Part shown: positions 13,787-24,599 of the stretch, in pieces | Layout of the letters: each line of letters opens with the position of its first letter | Numbering within the stretch: position 1 is the first letter of the stretch | From: Sphagnum magellanicum | Lineage: Eukaryota; Streptophyta; Sphagnopsida; Sphagnales; Sphagnaceae | Length of the DNA: 64,000 bases | Reading direction: 5' to 3' | NCBI GenBank assembly: GCA_021904315.1 | Contig: CM038920.1 | Coordinates: 7,936,001-8,000,000, forward strand | The notes under the pieces: generated by a model | Told to the model about the DNA's origin: nothing | Database searches by the model: none | Seen by the model: only the letters and a program-made list of their open reading frames with translations | Made by a program: the position numbers and the translations under genes

Positions 13787-16700
13787 CTATTCTGGATTTG
13801 CCAAATTACATTTCCACTTGCCCTTCCAACAATCTTCATACAAATGTCGTTCATCTGAATTTGACTCTTTCTTCATTGACACCCACCATTGCACCTTCAC
13901 CATTTTGAAGAATTCATTTTGATCATCCTTGATAACATCACTATGTGTTCTTCCCAACCAAACAAAGACAAGAAGAGGATCATGAAGCCTCATGAGAACA
14001 AAATCTCCATTATTGAGATCTCTAAATAGGGCGTATGCAGGAGTAGGCTTCAAGTTTTTGGGCCCACAATAAAGACAAATGACCAGGTCTTCTAAATCAA
14101 CAATTGACGTTGTGGATGGCAACTCAATTCTTGCATAATTCAACTTCCAATTGCTGCAAGGCCAAAAGCCTTCTAAAAGAATGGACCTTTGAATAGGTAA
14201 TTTTTTTTATAAATGAAATAAAATATCCGTCTAGTAATCCACATACGGATTCATCTTCATCGCATAAGTTACATTTTGTTCCATGCCTTATTTCCAAAAT
14301 TCCATGTGTTTAGATAGTCTAGCATTGATAAACTTTTCCTTCTCCACCGACCTCATTGCATCATGGCCCTAAATTGGGCGATATGGAACAAGACTAGGGA
14401 CCCTAGTAGGTAGCTTTGGAGATCCATCAACATTAGCTTTCCATAATTGGATTGGAGGTGCCTCGATGGGAATCCAAATGTTATTGGTTGGTGAAACTTT
14501 AAACTGCATCATAGGCCAACCAAAAGAATCCACAAAAAATCTAAAAATATTCATATTAGTATGCTTTACCAAGGTTTTTAGACGATCCTTTCAACAACCA
14601 AACACCTAGGCTTTAAAATTTGGAATTTCTTGAATCAATTGCAGAATGAAAGGTCTCTTTTGCTACACCATGAAAGCTTTCATCAAATTTGACAAAATAT
14701 AATTGTTCTACTTTTTCAACTTCTTAGACAAATGCCCAAGGTATCCATCAATATCTTCATGTGTATGACCAACCACAAGGAATCCTAGTTTAACTTCTTC
14801 AAACACTTCCTTTGCCATCAACAATGACAAAAATGCTAGAACAAATACCTATTTCTATTGTCCTCCAAACAATTATCCATTTGAAGCAAAAAAAAATGGG
14901 CAATGGTTTGGGGCCTACATTTTCACTTGGTGTTTTTAGTTCAATTATATAATGAGATTTGCCTTGCAAATGACATGCGAAGATCGCGTTTTGAGGAAGG
15001 TCCTCAAACAACATTTTGGATTCACAAGTTGGAGCTTCTTCCAAAGTTCAAAGAAGTCACAACAGTGACCCAATTGTAAAATCGAGATCATTAGGCCACA
15101 ATTCATTGGAATATTGCACATACCTATCATCGCCATGAACTATCATACCTATCAACATAATGGGCAATTGTCCAAGCCCACAAATCATTTTGTTCACCAC
15201 CTGCAACCTTGGGAGTGTAGTTTTCGCATGATCCATTTTGTCATGGATAATGCATAGGAACTCATCTTTGGATTGCACAGATTTAGACTTCCAAGTATGG
15301 TACAAGCTTCTACATGACTCTTGATGCAAGAGGTGTTTTTTCAACTTCAGTTCATATTTTCTCGCATCACTATTGTTCTTTTCCAATTTTGATATTAAAT
15401 CCTTTAATGACTTGCACACAATACACTTTGCAAAAACATAGCCTCTTTTTTTTACATCAACATTGAGATGGTGTCTCTTCTTTAACCTATTCATCGCAAA
15501 TTGTGAAATACCTCCAATGTTTAATTCCTTGCTAATTTGCAATAATATAATTCAAAAAAATGATCAAATTACAAAACACATCACAATTTTAGACATTTAG
15601 AACTAAACCCAAATAAATACACTATCACTATCACTATCTTAATTATATACACTATCACTTACTTTAGGGTGAAAATCCTTTAAGGTGTACCACATAACAG
15701 AAAAAGGGCCTAGTCCTTATTGTAGTCCTTTTTTACCCTATATTTTCATCCCCATAAAAAATAATGAATCAAAAGTTGTCAAAATTTTCAAAAGGACTAT
15801 ATTTTAGACTATTACAATTTTAGGTTCCATCATAATCATCCATAAATGTGTCTTTACATGGTAAAAAAGGACTAGGTAAAAAAAATAAAAAAGGGTGACA
15901 TTGTGATAAGATTTTGGTGCATTTTAAAGAATTTGCACCTTTCATCACTTTGCTTTCAAAAGCTCCTCCATGTATCAGGTAATAGCCATTGAGCATCCTA
16001 TGTACCATTTCCAATTCCTTTCAATCGATGTGACATTGTGTTAGCACTCAAGTCAATTAATGATTAAATATTTGACTCCACCTGCTTGGTTGGATTTCAA
16101 AATTTATGTGAGCCTTTATTACCATGAAATAAAAATCTACATCCTCATTTAGAATTTGCTTTGTATAACATGTATGTTGATTTCGACAAACCAATGATTT
16201 TATACCATGTTGTTTCACATATGTCTATTTCCTAAATCATGAGAAACTTTTGTTGCTTCATGTCTCCTCTCACATGCAACCTTCTTGGAATATCCATGCC
16301 ATACACTTTATGTTCTTCAAAAGACAGACCCCAAAACTTTTCTTTCAACAACATCGTCTTCTCATGAGGAAAGTGTTGACAACAATTTCGTGTGCAACAT
16401 AATGCGAAATTCACATTCCAAATAGACTCCTTGGAAAGCAACTTTTCAATCCTTGACATTGAGCGATCAAAATTTCTAACACTTTGCTTCCTCTTTTGAA
16501 ATGTATATTGCTTCTTCCTTACACCAATTTCTCCTTCTTCATCAATAGTTGGAATGTTGCTTTCATTGTAAGATACGAAAAGTTGTTTCAAGGAGTACCC
16601 ATCCATAATGGTTTGCACCAATGGCCACTTCCAAATTATCACAACCATTGAAATATTATTCAAGCAATACAAAATATTCATTTTGACATGATCCTCACCA

Positions 16701-17200
16701 AGCAAATTATCAAAAATTGTTCCCTTGGGTCACAAGCTATTACATAGCCACTTACAACAAACAACCCAACATCATCCACAAGCTCACATTTCGCACCTTA
16801 CCAAACAAACCTACCTTTTGATGGGATGTGGGAGCTCCTTCCTCTGTTTTCATTATCACCTCGTTCTTCTTCTTCTTCACCATTTCCTTCCTCATTCGTG
16901 CCTTCATTCATAAATCAGAAAAAGTTCTTCTCAAAGTGCCATCATCAGAAATATTACACCTATATCCATTGGACTTGTCTTCAAGAGTACCATCCATCGT
17001 ATTGTTAATTTCCTCATTAACATCAAATCCCTTAGTACATAAGGATGAGGAGAAAGCATGATCTCTACAAGACATTCTTTTTTCCACAAATTGTTAAAAC
17101 CCTCCTGTTGAATGCCTTCCTCTACTAGAAATACATGTTTTTCTTTTAGCATGGAAACATCCCTTGCAGGCCAAAAGTAATCATTGCCCATTGAAGATCC
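13787..17200 (-). pseudogene. DUF7869-family gene, candidate transposase, copy A
   Basis: The most complete copy. Reading leftwards: N-terminal region (17190-16930); a cysteine-bearing block CTRNCCQHFP...EKFWGLSFEE (16430-16300); basic region; SCRSLYHTWK and CIIHDKMDHAKTTLPRLQV (15330-15170); GLGQLPIM and YSNELWPND (15180-15070); LQMDNCLEDNRNRY (about 14897-14850); VGHTHEDID (about 14780-14750); FFVDSFGWPM and LWKAN (14560-14420); and the C-terminal GDFVLMRLHDP...VWLGRTHSDV...VQWW block (14030-13870). These motifs match a widespread eukaryotic family I know as DUF7869, whose Asp-rich LDN...DN...NRY and GHTHEDID motifs look like a nuclease-type active site. It is transcribed away from the 46-bp satellite. 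The reading frame is broken in several places and holds a MITE at 15667-15939. The domain name is from memory; a transposase role is inferred. Confidence 0.75.
15667..15939. mobile_element. Short TIR element (MITE), copy 1
   Basis: 273 bp, starting GGGTGAAAATCCTTTAAGG. Its inverted right end is GGTGCAAATTCTTTAAAATG, so the termini are imperfect inverted repeats of roughly 26 bp. The interior is nearly the same as 42449-42720, including the shared block AATAATGAATCAAAAGTTGT. It lies inside DUF7869 copy A. The flanks (CTTTA and TTTCA) no longer form an exact duplication. Confidence 0.75.
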
Positions 17201-17439
17201 AATTGGATTTGGGCAAAAGGATCCTTATTGTTCAAACACTATAACCACGGATACGATGGTTACAACTATATAATTCTCCATTCCACTAACACCACAGATC
17301 AAGACTAGTGATGGATCCTTACACTGTCGTACTCCAATTCAAACCCTACCATCTTCGTTCAAATCCCAAATACAAACTGTGTCATCAACATGCATATTTG
17401 CGATCACGTTTTCATGGTTCCTAAATATAATTTATTTGC

Positions 17440-17769
17440 CAAACACCCAATGTTCATAGAGTTAATGAATGAATATTAATACTTTGGAATGCAAAATTGA
17501 ATAGAAAATGATGAACCCCTCATTGCATCACCCATTCCATTAAGAGGAGATTTTTTTTCTATTTCATTCAATTGAATGTCGACCAATTCCAAAAAAATTA
17601 GAGAATATTATATTAAACAAGACTACATTTCACTTGACTAATTATGAAGAAATTTCAAGAATATTATATTAAGTTACACCAAATTTCACACAATTATTTT
17701 GGCCTAGAATTTTTTTTCTAGATCATTACATAAGGGGTTAGCATTTTTTGGATAACCATTTTCATAAAG
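17440..17769. other. Conserved 5' leader region between gene and satellite
   Basis: No coding frame. The sequence is conserved, inverted, at about 35300-35640 in the inner copy, including the AATATTATATTAA and TCGACCAATT words. It lies between the start of the DUF7869 gene and the palindromic satellite, so it is probably the leader or promoter of that gene. Confidence 0.45.
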
Positions 17770-18470
17770 TCACAGAGAATGCCTGGCGGTCGCCAAGAAT
17801 TTTTCAATTTTTAATTACAAGGAATCACAAAAATTGCCTAATAGCTTTAAGGCATTTCATGTGCTTATCTTTGATCAAGTATTGAAAAAACACTTGGCAG
17901 TCGCCAATCCTTCTCTGGGATTCCCACTTTTCTTTGATCCGTGCTTAGTAGTCGCCAGTTGTTTTTTACAATTTTCGATCCAAAAAATGCCTAGCGGTCG
18001 CCAAACATTTTTTACGACTACTAATAAAAAAAACACCTTGTGGTTGCCAAGTGTTTTTTATGATTACTAATCCAAAAAATGCCTGGCAACTGCCAAACAT
18101 TTTTTAAGATTGCCAATCTAGAAAATGCCTAGCGGTTGCCAAGTGTTTTCCAGGATTACGAATGTAGAAAATACCTAGCAACCATTAGGCGTTTTCTAGG
18201 ATTGTTGATTTAAAAAATGCTTGGTAACCGCTAGGCATTTTCTATGATTTCTAATCAAGGCATTTTCTATGATTTTCGATCCAAAAAACATTTGGCGGCC
18301 ACTAAACATTTTCTATAATTTCTTATCTAGAAAATGCCTCATAGCTGCTAGGTGTTTTCTATGATTTCTGATCCATAAAACACTTAACAACAGTCAGGCA
18401 TTTTTTACAATTTTCAATCCAAAAAATGCCTAGTGGTAGCCAAACATTTTTTATGATTTCCGATCCAAAA
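17770..18470. repeat. 46-bp palindromic satellite in a divergent promoter region
   Basis: About 14 units with a 46-bp period; CCTAGYGG landmarks fall at 17990, 18036, 18082, 18128, 18174 and 18220. Each unit holds a dyad whose consensus is TGCCTAGTGGCCACTAGGCA flanked by A and T runs, followed by GATTTCTGATCC. The array separates the leftward DUF7869 gene from the rightward FCP1-like frames. A shorter, more diverged array occupies the same position in the inner copy (34255-34745). The core dyad is the one scattered through both subterminal regions, so the array may be clustered operator sites. Confidence 0.85.
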
Positions 18471-18479
18471 TGTGAAAAA

Positions 18480-18750
18480 ATTGGAATACGTTTTGGTTCT
18501 TGTGAGCAAACTTGGCCTGCGGTGGAGGTGAGTGACTATCATTTGATTTTTGACTTTTATGGTTTTCTTATGGTGACTAATGAAGGTCAAACTAAATTTT
18601 GGCCGGTTGTTTTGAGGCCTGGCTTAAAAGAGCTCCTTTTCACTTGTGTAAATAAATTCATAGTGTACACATGGTCATCGATAATGAAAAGGAACTTTTT
18701 GAGGCACTTAAACATAATTGCTAAGAAAACAAGCATTCTCCTTTGTTATG
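18480..18750 (+). pseudogene. FCP1/NIF-type HAD phosphatase-like gene, first
   Basis: Reads YHLIFDFYGFLMV followed by RPGLKELL...FIVYTWSSIMKRN, the pattern of the FCP1 homology (NLI-interacting factor) domain: phosphatase motif I, then the RPG...F..YTWS block and motif II. In catalytic members motif I is DxDx(T/V); here the second Asp position is Tyr, so this copy could not act as a standard aspartyl phosphatase. The C-terminal half with motif III (LLxDD) is not found before the next frame starts at 18963, so it is truncated or split by an intron. No start codon can be fixed, because the open frame runs back into the satellite. Confidence 0.6.
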
Positions 18751-18962
18751 TCACATGGTGGCCAATGGATATAATTATTTTTTTGGTATTTTATATTTAA
18801 CCAAAATGCTAATTAATTTTCTTACCACATGAATTGATTCTTTTAATTTTGGATAACACATTATCATCTCATGAAAGTGTAATTTTTTTTGTTGACAAAT
18901 TTTGTTTTTGTTTAGTTAAATGTGCCCTTGGGGCTCGTAGTAATGATCAAAGGTAGTTCAAC

Positions 18963-19147
18963 ATGTCATGTGTACGTTCATCACCTCTTAGACCGAAAAA
19001 ATTGTTGATTCTCAGTGTGAATGGTGTGTTGTGTGATTTCCCACCTTTAGCTATTTTGCAAGGAAATGTTAGAGTGTTTGGAAGAAATGTTGACAAGTCT
19101 AAAGTGGAAGTTAAAGCTGAAGTGGAGGATGTTCTTGGAAAGGCATT
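18963..19147 (+). pseudogene. FCP1/NIF-type gene, second, 5' part
   Basis: KKLLILSVNGVLCDF is an FCP1-like motif I in which the two Asp positions are Ser and Asn, followed by NVRVFGRNVDKSKVEV and VEDVLGKA. The frame is cut at 19147 by the inner transposon. The continuation lies at 41625, and the frame is maintained across the insertion if the CATT duplication is counted once. This is strong evidence that the gene was open in this region when the inner copy inserted. The change in both motif I Asp residues suggests a binding or regulatory role in this family, or decay. Confidence 0.65.
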
Positions 19148-19227
19148 AACACATTTAATTAATTTAGGACTTTACAAAAGTCCAAAAATGCAAAAACAAA
19201 ATTTACAATGTTATTTTTTTTAGTCTT

Positions 19228-19800
19228 TCAATTTATAAATGACTTGGTGGCCATGAAGACTTGGTTGTTAACAATAAGGAAACTTTAAAGCTCTTGAGGA
19301 AAATATTACAATCTACATCCCAAGTTATACAATTAAACCTTGTGGACATCATGTGAGGTTCTTTAATAAAAAACAAAAAAAGAATTTGGAGGATGTCAAT
19401 TTAATGAAATATAATTTACAAATATCAAGCATACATGATTGGATTGGATCCAAACTAAACCTTGAGGCGTGATGGCCACTAGGCCTATGAAAAAAGGAAA
19501 ACAAGCTTTAACATAAAAAAAATCTAGATTACATAACAAGTTTACTTAAAAAGGAAGGAAGTTGCAAAATTTGGAAATTTAATACATAATAGCTAAACAA
19601 AAGATATTAAATGTTTTAGATACAAATTGAACTTGGTGGCCACTAGGTTGTCAAAAAACTTCATGTAATTTTTTCAACAATACTGAAACAAAAAATCCAT
19701 TATGAAGAAAATAATTTTTCTAGAAACCTTAATAAAGGATAGCCTAAATTTGAAGGATAATTTGAAATAAATTGAACTTGGTGGTCACTAGGTTGACAAA
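19228..19800. repeat. Subterminal dyad cluster, FCP1-side end (inner copy)
   Basis: CTTGGTGGCCAYNARG words at about 19233, 19470, 19636 and 19783, spaced roughly 150-240 bp. The outer copy has the inverse set at about 42838, 42984, 43147 and 43378. They are conserved between copies while the surrounding sequence has drifted. Confidence 0.55.
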
Positions 19801-20497
19801 AGACCTAAATTGATTTCTCCAAGAGTCATGGAATGAAAACTCCACTATTAAAAAATTGTTAAAAAAAAACCCCTAAAAGAGAATTTTTATAAAATATGAA
19901 AGATAATGTCAAATCTTCCTAGTCTTGTGATTGTCCATGCTCAAATATGTAACAACATCAACATCATCTCGAAATAAAAAAATTGAGTGGCCAACAATTT
20001 ATTCACCCTTTCAAAGTTGTAAATGATGTTGTGCAATCTGCAAACAACAATTTGAATAAACTACAAACAAAATCTAATACTAGAAAACAAGGGCATATGA
20101 AAAATATAACCAAGTATAAAAGTTATGCCATAAAAAATGATTTACAAAATGAGAATAAAATGAAAAAGTGAAATAATGTTTTTGAAAAAGCAAATCATAG
20201 ATAGAAATTAGGCTTAGTATGATTAATAATTCAAATACAATCTCACATAAAGATGGACTATGGTAATCAAATAAACTCTTGATTACAATGAAATAGAAAC
20301 TGACAGAAACACAAGCAAACACAAGTAGTGATACTCACACATACACAAACATAGGGATTTGTTGGTGCACACATATTCATTGGTAGAAGTACATTCAATA
20401 ACAAACACCTTTAAAATTAATCCCTCTAACATTGCTTCATAGATATAGACACATTCATGCATACACGAAACTAACACTAGCATATAGACATACATAA

Positions 20498-21477
20498 TGA
20501 CGCACCCCCAAATTCCTTGATAAACTTAACTGCGAGTCCAAAGGTGAAAACAATAGAATGATAAGGAGTTGGAGTATGCTCCTTGGTTTGTAGCACTTTG
20601 GGGGTAGCAAGGCATGCTGGAGCTTTGGGATGGGGACTAGGATGAATAATAAACGAGTCAATTATTCACACAAACCTGCACAAACCAGATAACAAGTTGA
20701 TTAATGCATAGTTGTAACACTTTTGGTGCACGGATATACCACGGGCAAACATAGACTCACAAGACTCACAAGACTCACCATGGCCCAGACTTGGGGGAAG
20801 CCACCACCTTCCCCCTTATAGTATTCTCTGTGCTTGGCCACAAGGCCTGCACCCAAATGTCATTTTGTCTTGAGACTCCCAAGTTAGGAGTCTTGAAATT
20901 CCCGAAATTGGGACTCTTACAACTTTGGAGGCCCATAACTTTTTGTCCCAAAATTCTCGAAATTGGGACTCTTACAATTTTGGAGGCCCATAACTTCTTA
21001 TGCAAACCTCCAATTGAGGTGAAATCTAAAGCAAAGTTGTAGCCTTCATTGAAGGCTTTTCAATGATATGTGGCACGCCACCTGCACATAGTAGATCAAG
21101 GCGATTCCTGGCTTTTAATGGTTGGGAGTCAAATTGGCACTTTGATTCCTAGCCATTCTTTTAGCCATAATTTATGTTTTAAGTACCCAAATGGGTCATG
21201 TGAGCCCATTTTAGACATCTAAGTTTCAAGAGCTTTTTAATGGTATAAAGAACTTTTCAATCCAATGAGTTTTAATCTCTGCATTCGCCCTGAAGATTCA
21301 GGAGTCCATTGGGACTCTAACTCCCAAAGTGAAAGCCCACTTGGGAGTGTGTGGATTCATTCCTTCACATTCTCCTACACTCCCAGGAGCATGAAATGTG
21401 ACTCCTAGGCTTCACTCTTGACCCACACCTTTGCAAGCCCTTGCCTTGGTCATAAGCCTAAGACTAGGGTTGTGACA
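20498..21477 (-). mobile_element. Solo LTR of an LTR retrotransposon
   Basis: 980-bp fossil bounded by TG...CA, reading TGTCACAACCC on the minus strand at its start and GGGGGTGCGTCA at its end, with an exact 5-bp duplication CATAA on both sides (20493-20497 and 21478-21482). More GC-rich than its surroundings and without internal coding sequence. This is the typical product of recombination between the two LTRs of a former element. Family (Gypsy or Copia) cannot be told from the LTR alone. The exact duplication suggests a younger age than its neighbours. Confidence 0.8.
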
Positions 21478-21482
21478 CATAA

Positions 21483-22316
21483 AAATGAATATTTGATAAG
21501 ACAATGCAAAGATTGGGTGAATGTACAAGGTTTGAACATTTAAAAACTATTGGTGTCTATTGTTTATAGGATTTATTTAATATTTGGAATGAAAATCAGG
21601 CTACTTTTTTGGAAATATTGAATCTTTCAAAAAACTCAATGTCCTTTTGCACAATAATAATTTCCAAAATGGTGCAGAAGGATGTTGAATCTTTTGAATG
21701 TCATGGCATTCTAACAGTTATTCTTTACGAAGGGAACATAAAGAGTCAACATGATTCTAATGTTCCTTATACTTCTAAATTTTGTGTTCTACAGATCTAT
21801 CTTCTGTCTTAAACCCTTGAATTACATAAAATAAAAAGGATGAAAACCCATCCTTCAAATCCTAAACCCTAGAATTGCAAAAATGTAGAAGCAAGCGAAA
21901 ATACTTAATAATGTGGGTGGTTGTTGGGTTTTGAGGACTTGAACGACTTTGGAACATTTTTTATTGTTAAGTGTTGTTGTGGACACAAATCACCGAGTAG
22001 AGTACAAGCTTTGTTGAGTGTGCTTGCTTCGTTGATAAAACATGAACTTTGTTGAACACGTTTGTTTTGCCGAGAGAATGTGAGAAGGAGAGAGGTCATG
22101 AGATGGGGAGAAATAGAGATTGTTAAAGTGTGAGAGGTGGAAGGAGTGTGAAGGTGCGATAAAAAAGATAGAAAGAAGAAAGGGTGAGAGATTGAAGAAG
22201 CAAGAGAGATGGAGAGCATGCAAGAAAAAGAATGAAAATAAAAGAGAAAGATGGAGATTGGGAGAGTGAAAGTGAGAGAGCTAAACCCTAACTAATTGTT
22301 GTTTGAAGGGCGACGT
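21483..22316. other. Spacer without recognised gene
   Basis: Mixed AT-rich sequence passing into purine-rich GAGA-like sequence (about 22070-22290). Only low-complexity reading frames occur. No gene recognised. Confidence 0.4.
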
Positions 22317-22592
22317 TTGGATGGATGCATGAAGAGATGGATGGATGGATGTAGGATGGATGAATCAATGGACGAAGGGATGGATGAATCGATGGACAAA
22401 GGGATGGAAAGATGGATGGATGGATGGAGGATGGACGGATCGATGGACGGAGGGATGGAAAGATGGATGGAAAGATGGATCGATGGGTGGATCGATGGAC
22501 AGAGGGATGGATGATTGGATGGATGGATGGATGGATGGTTGGATGGAGGGATGTATGGAAGATGGATGGATGAAGGGATGGATGGAGTGTTG
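22317..22592. repeat. (GGAT)n minisatellite
   Basis: About 275 bp of GGATGGATGGA with occasional changes. It is open in several frames on both strands only because of its 4-bp period; none is a gene. Confidence 0.95.
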
Positions 22593-22929
22593 AAAAACAT
22601 TAAAATTGGGGATTATTTTTTATATGCCAAAAAACATTATGAAGGTGGAAGGAGAAAAATATATCCAAGAAAAAGATGAAAATAATTTGGGGATTTTTTT
22701 TTTCTATCAAAAAGAAATATCCAAGTTGAAGGAAGAAAAAGATGAAAATTGGGGATTTATTTTTTGGCTAACAAAAAATTATATATTTACGTTTTATGGA
22801 AAACAAGATTAAAATTGAAGGTAGAAGGAGAAGAATAAAATTTAATGTAATTTATGAATAATGATCATTTAAACTAATGTATAACCCAATGTCCAAGCAT
22901 CTTATGGTTTTATGGTAAGGTTACTATAG

Positions 22930-23275
22930 GAATGTGTTTAGGGTTTGGGTTGAACATGATTAGGGTTTGAAGGTTATGAGGATGTTGGGTTTAAGGTTTA
23001 AGGTTAAGGCCTGAATTTTCTATTATGTCACATTCTAGTTTTAAGTTTTTGAGGTTTAAGGTTTTTGGGGAACTTTAAAGGGAACAAGTTTAGGGTTTAA
23101 GGTTTTTAAGGTTAAATAATATGGAACTTTAAAGGTTTAGAGGCAAATTAGGGTTTAAGGTATTTAAGGTTTCAAAGTTTTAAGGAGTTTTGAAGTTGGG
23201 TAAATTACGATATGAAGGTTTGGAGGTTAAGTTATGGTTTTAAAGTTTAAAGTTTTAGGGTTTTGAAGGTTAAAT
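22930..23275 (+). repeat. Degenerate telomere-like TTTAGGG tract
   Basis: Many variants of TTTAGGGTTTAAGG and GGTTTAAGG over 350 bp. The G-rich strand is the plus strand. A second tract with the C-rich strand on plus (CCCTAAACC-type) lies at 32035-32400, so the two are in inverted orientation. They may be interstitial plant-type telomere repeats or simply a TTTAGGG-like minisatellite. Confidence 0.6.
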
Positions 23276-23399
23276 TGTGCAATTCAATGTTATCACTTCT
23301 TGGACTATTGAACATACTAGAAATGAAATAGTGTTGAATCCCTTCATGAATATGAGAATGTCTAAAGTGATTTAAATGTTTGAATGTATAAGATAAGAT

Positions 23400-24570
23400 T
23401 TTTACAATTATTGTTTGTCAATAATTCTTTGTTAATCCTTTTAGCAAAAGTGATATACAATTGATAATGTGAAGGTAAATATGCAAGATAAATTTTCTTT
23501 CATTGCTCTAATGAATAATTCATCATTAGATTATTTATATTCTAGCAAACTTTTGGATAATGTCAAACAAAGATCGAGGATAAAATTATTGGCCTACATT
23601 CCTTCTCAATTAATTTCCCAAAAATTTAATTATTTTGCAAATCAATAGAAAGTATAATGTAAACACAAAGATCATGAATAAATTGGCTTTAAATTCTTGA
23701 ATGAATAATTAATTATATATATATTTTTTACCAAATGTGATGGAATCGATAATGTGAAGATAAAGACCCAAGATAAAGTGGATTAAATATCTTTGTAACT
23801 AATTTATTGATTAGATAATATAGTTATAATTTTAACAAATTTGATTAATATGGTAATGGATGTCAATGAATCTTGATTAATTAATTTAGCAAATTTGATT
23901 ACCATGCATATTAATGTGAAGACAAAGATTAAAGACAAATTGGCCAAGTAGAAAGAATCTTCCAACACAAAGTGGCTTCAACATCTTTTGAATAAATACC
24001 ACTTGTTAATATTTATCATTTAAAAATAAATTCAATCAATGGAGCAAATTTATATGAAGACAAAGATTTAGGACAAAGTGACTTCTGAATGTCCTAATTG
24101 AATAATTATTTATTTATTATTTCAGAAATTTTGATACAATGGATAGTGCGAAGACAAAGATCCAAGACTAAGTGGCTTCAACATCTTTTGAATAAATACT
24201 TGAAGTTATTTATCATTTTAGAAATTTTGAATCGATCGATAAATTTGTGAAGACAAAGATTCAGGACATTGAATGCCACTTCAATGTTTTTTGAATAATT
24301 ACTTATTAAATACTAATTTAAAAAAAATTGATACATTGATGGATAATGTGAAGACAATTTAAATTAAGAAAAAGTGGCCTCAACAAGTTTTTTTGAATGA
24401 TTACTTAATATTATATTAATTTATTGTTCTAAAAATTTGATACATAATTGCTAAATAATGTGAAGACAAAGATCCAAGACAACTTGTGGCCTCAATATCT
24501 TTTCAATAAATACAAGTTAATATTTGAATTGATGGATAAATTTGCCAAAGCCAAGCTTCAAGACAAAGAC
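23400..24570. repeat. Degenerate tandem repeat, roughly 95-160 bp unit
   Basis: The block GTGAAGACAAAGATCCAAGA followed by GTGGCTTCAACATCTTTTGA recurs near 23754, 23917, 24053, 24147, 24250, 24347 and 24460. Units vary in length through AT-rich spacers. No coding frame crosses it. Confidence 0.75.
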
Positions 24571-24599
24571 TTACTAGCTTGTTTCAAGGTTATTAAGGG

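Noticed and set aside
20280-20660. Overlapping minus-strand open frames with repeated Tyr/Cys
   Set aside because: Low-complexity CA/TA-rich sequence crossing into the solo LTR; no family resemblance.
22292-22600. Open frames of 72-102 codons in several frames on both strands
   Set aside because: They are translations of the (GGAT)n minisatellite and carry no coding signal.
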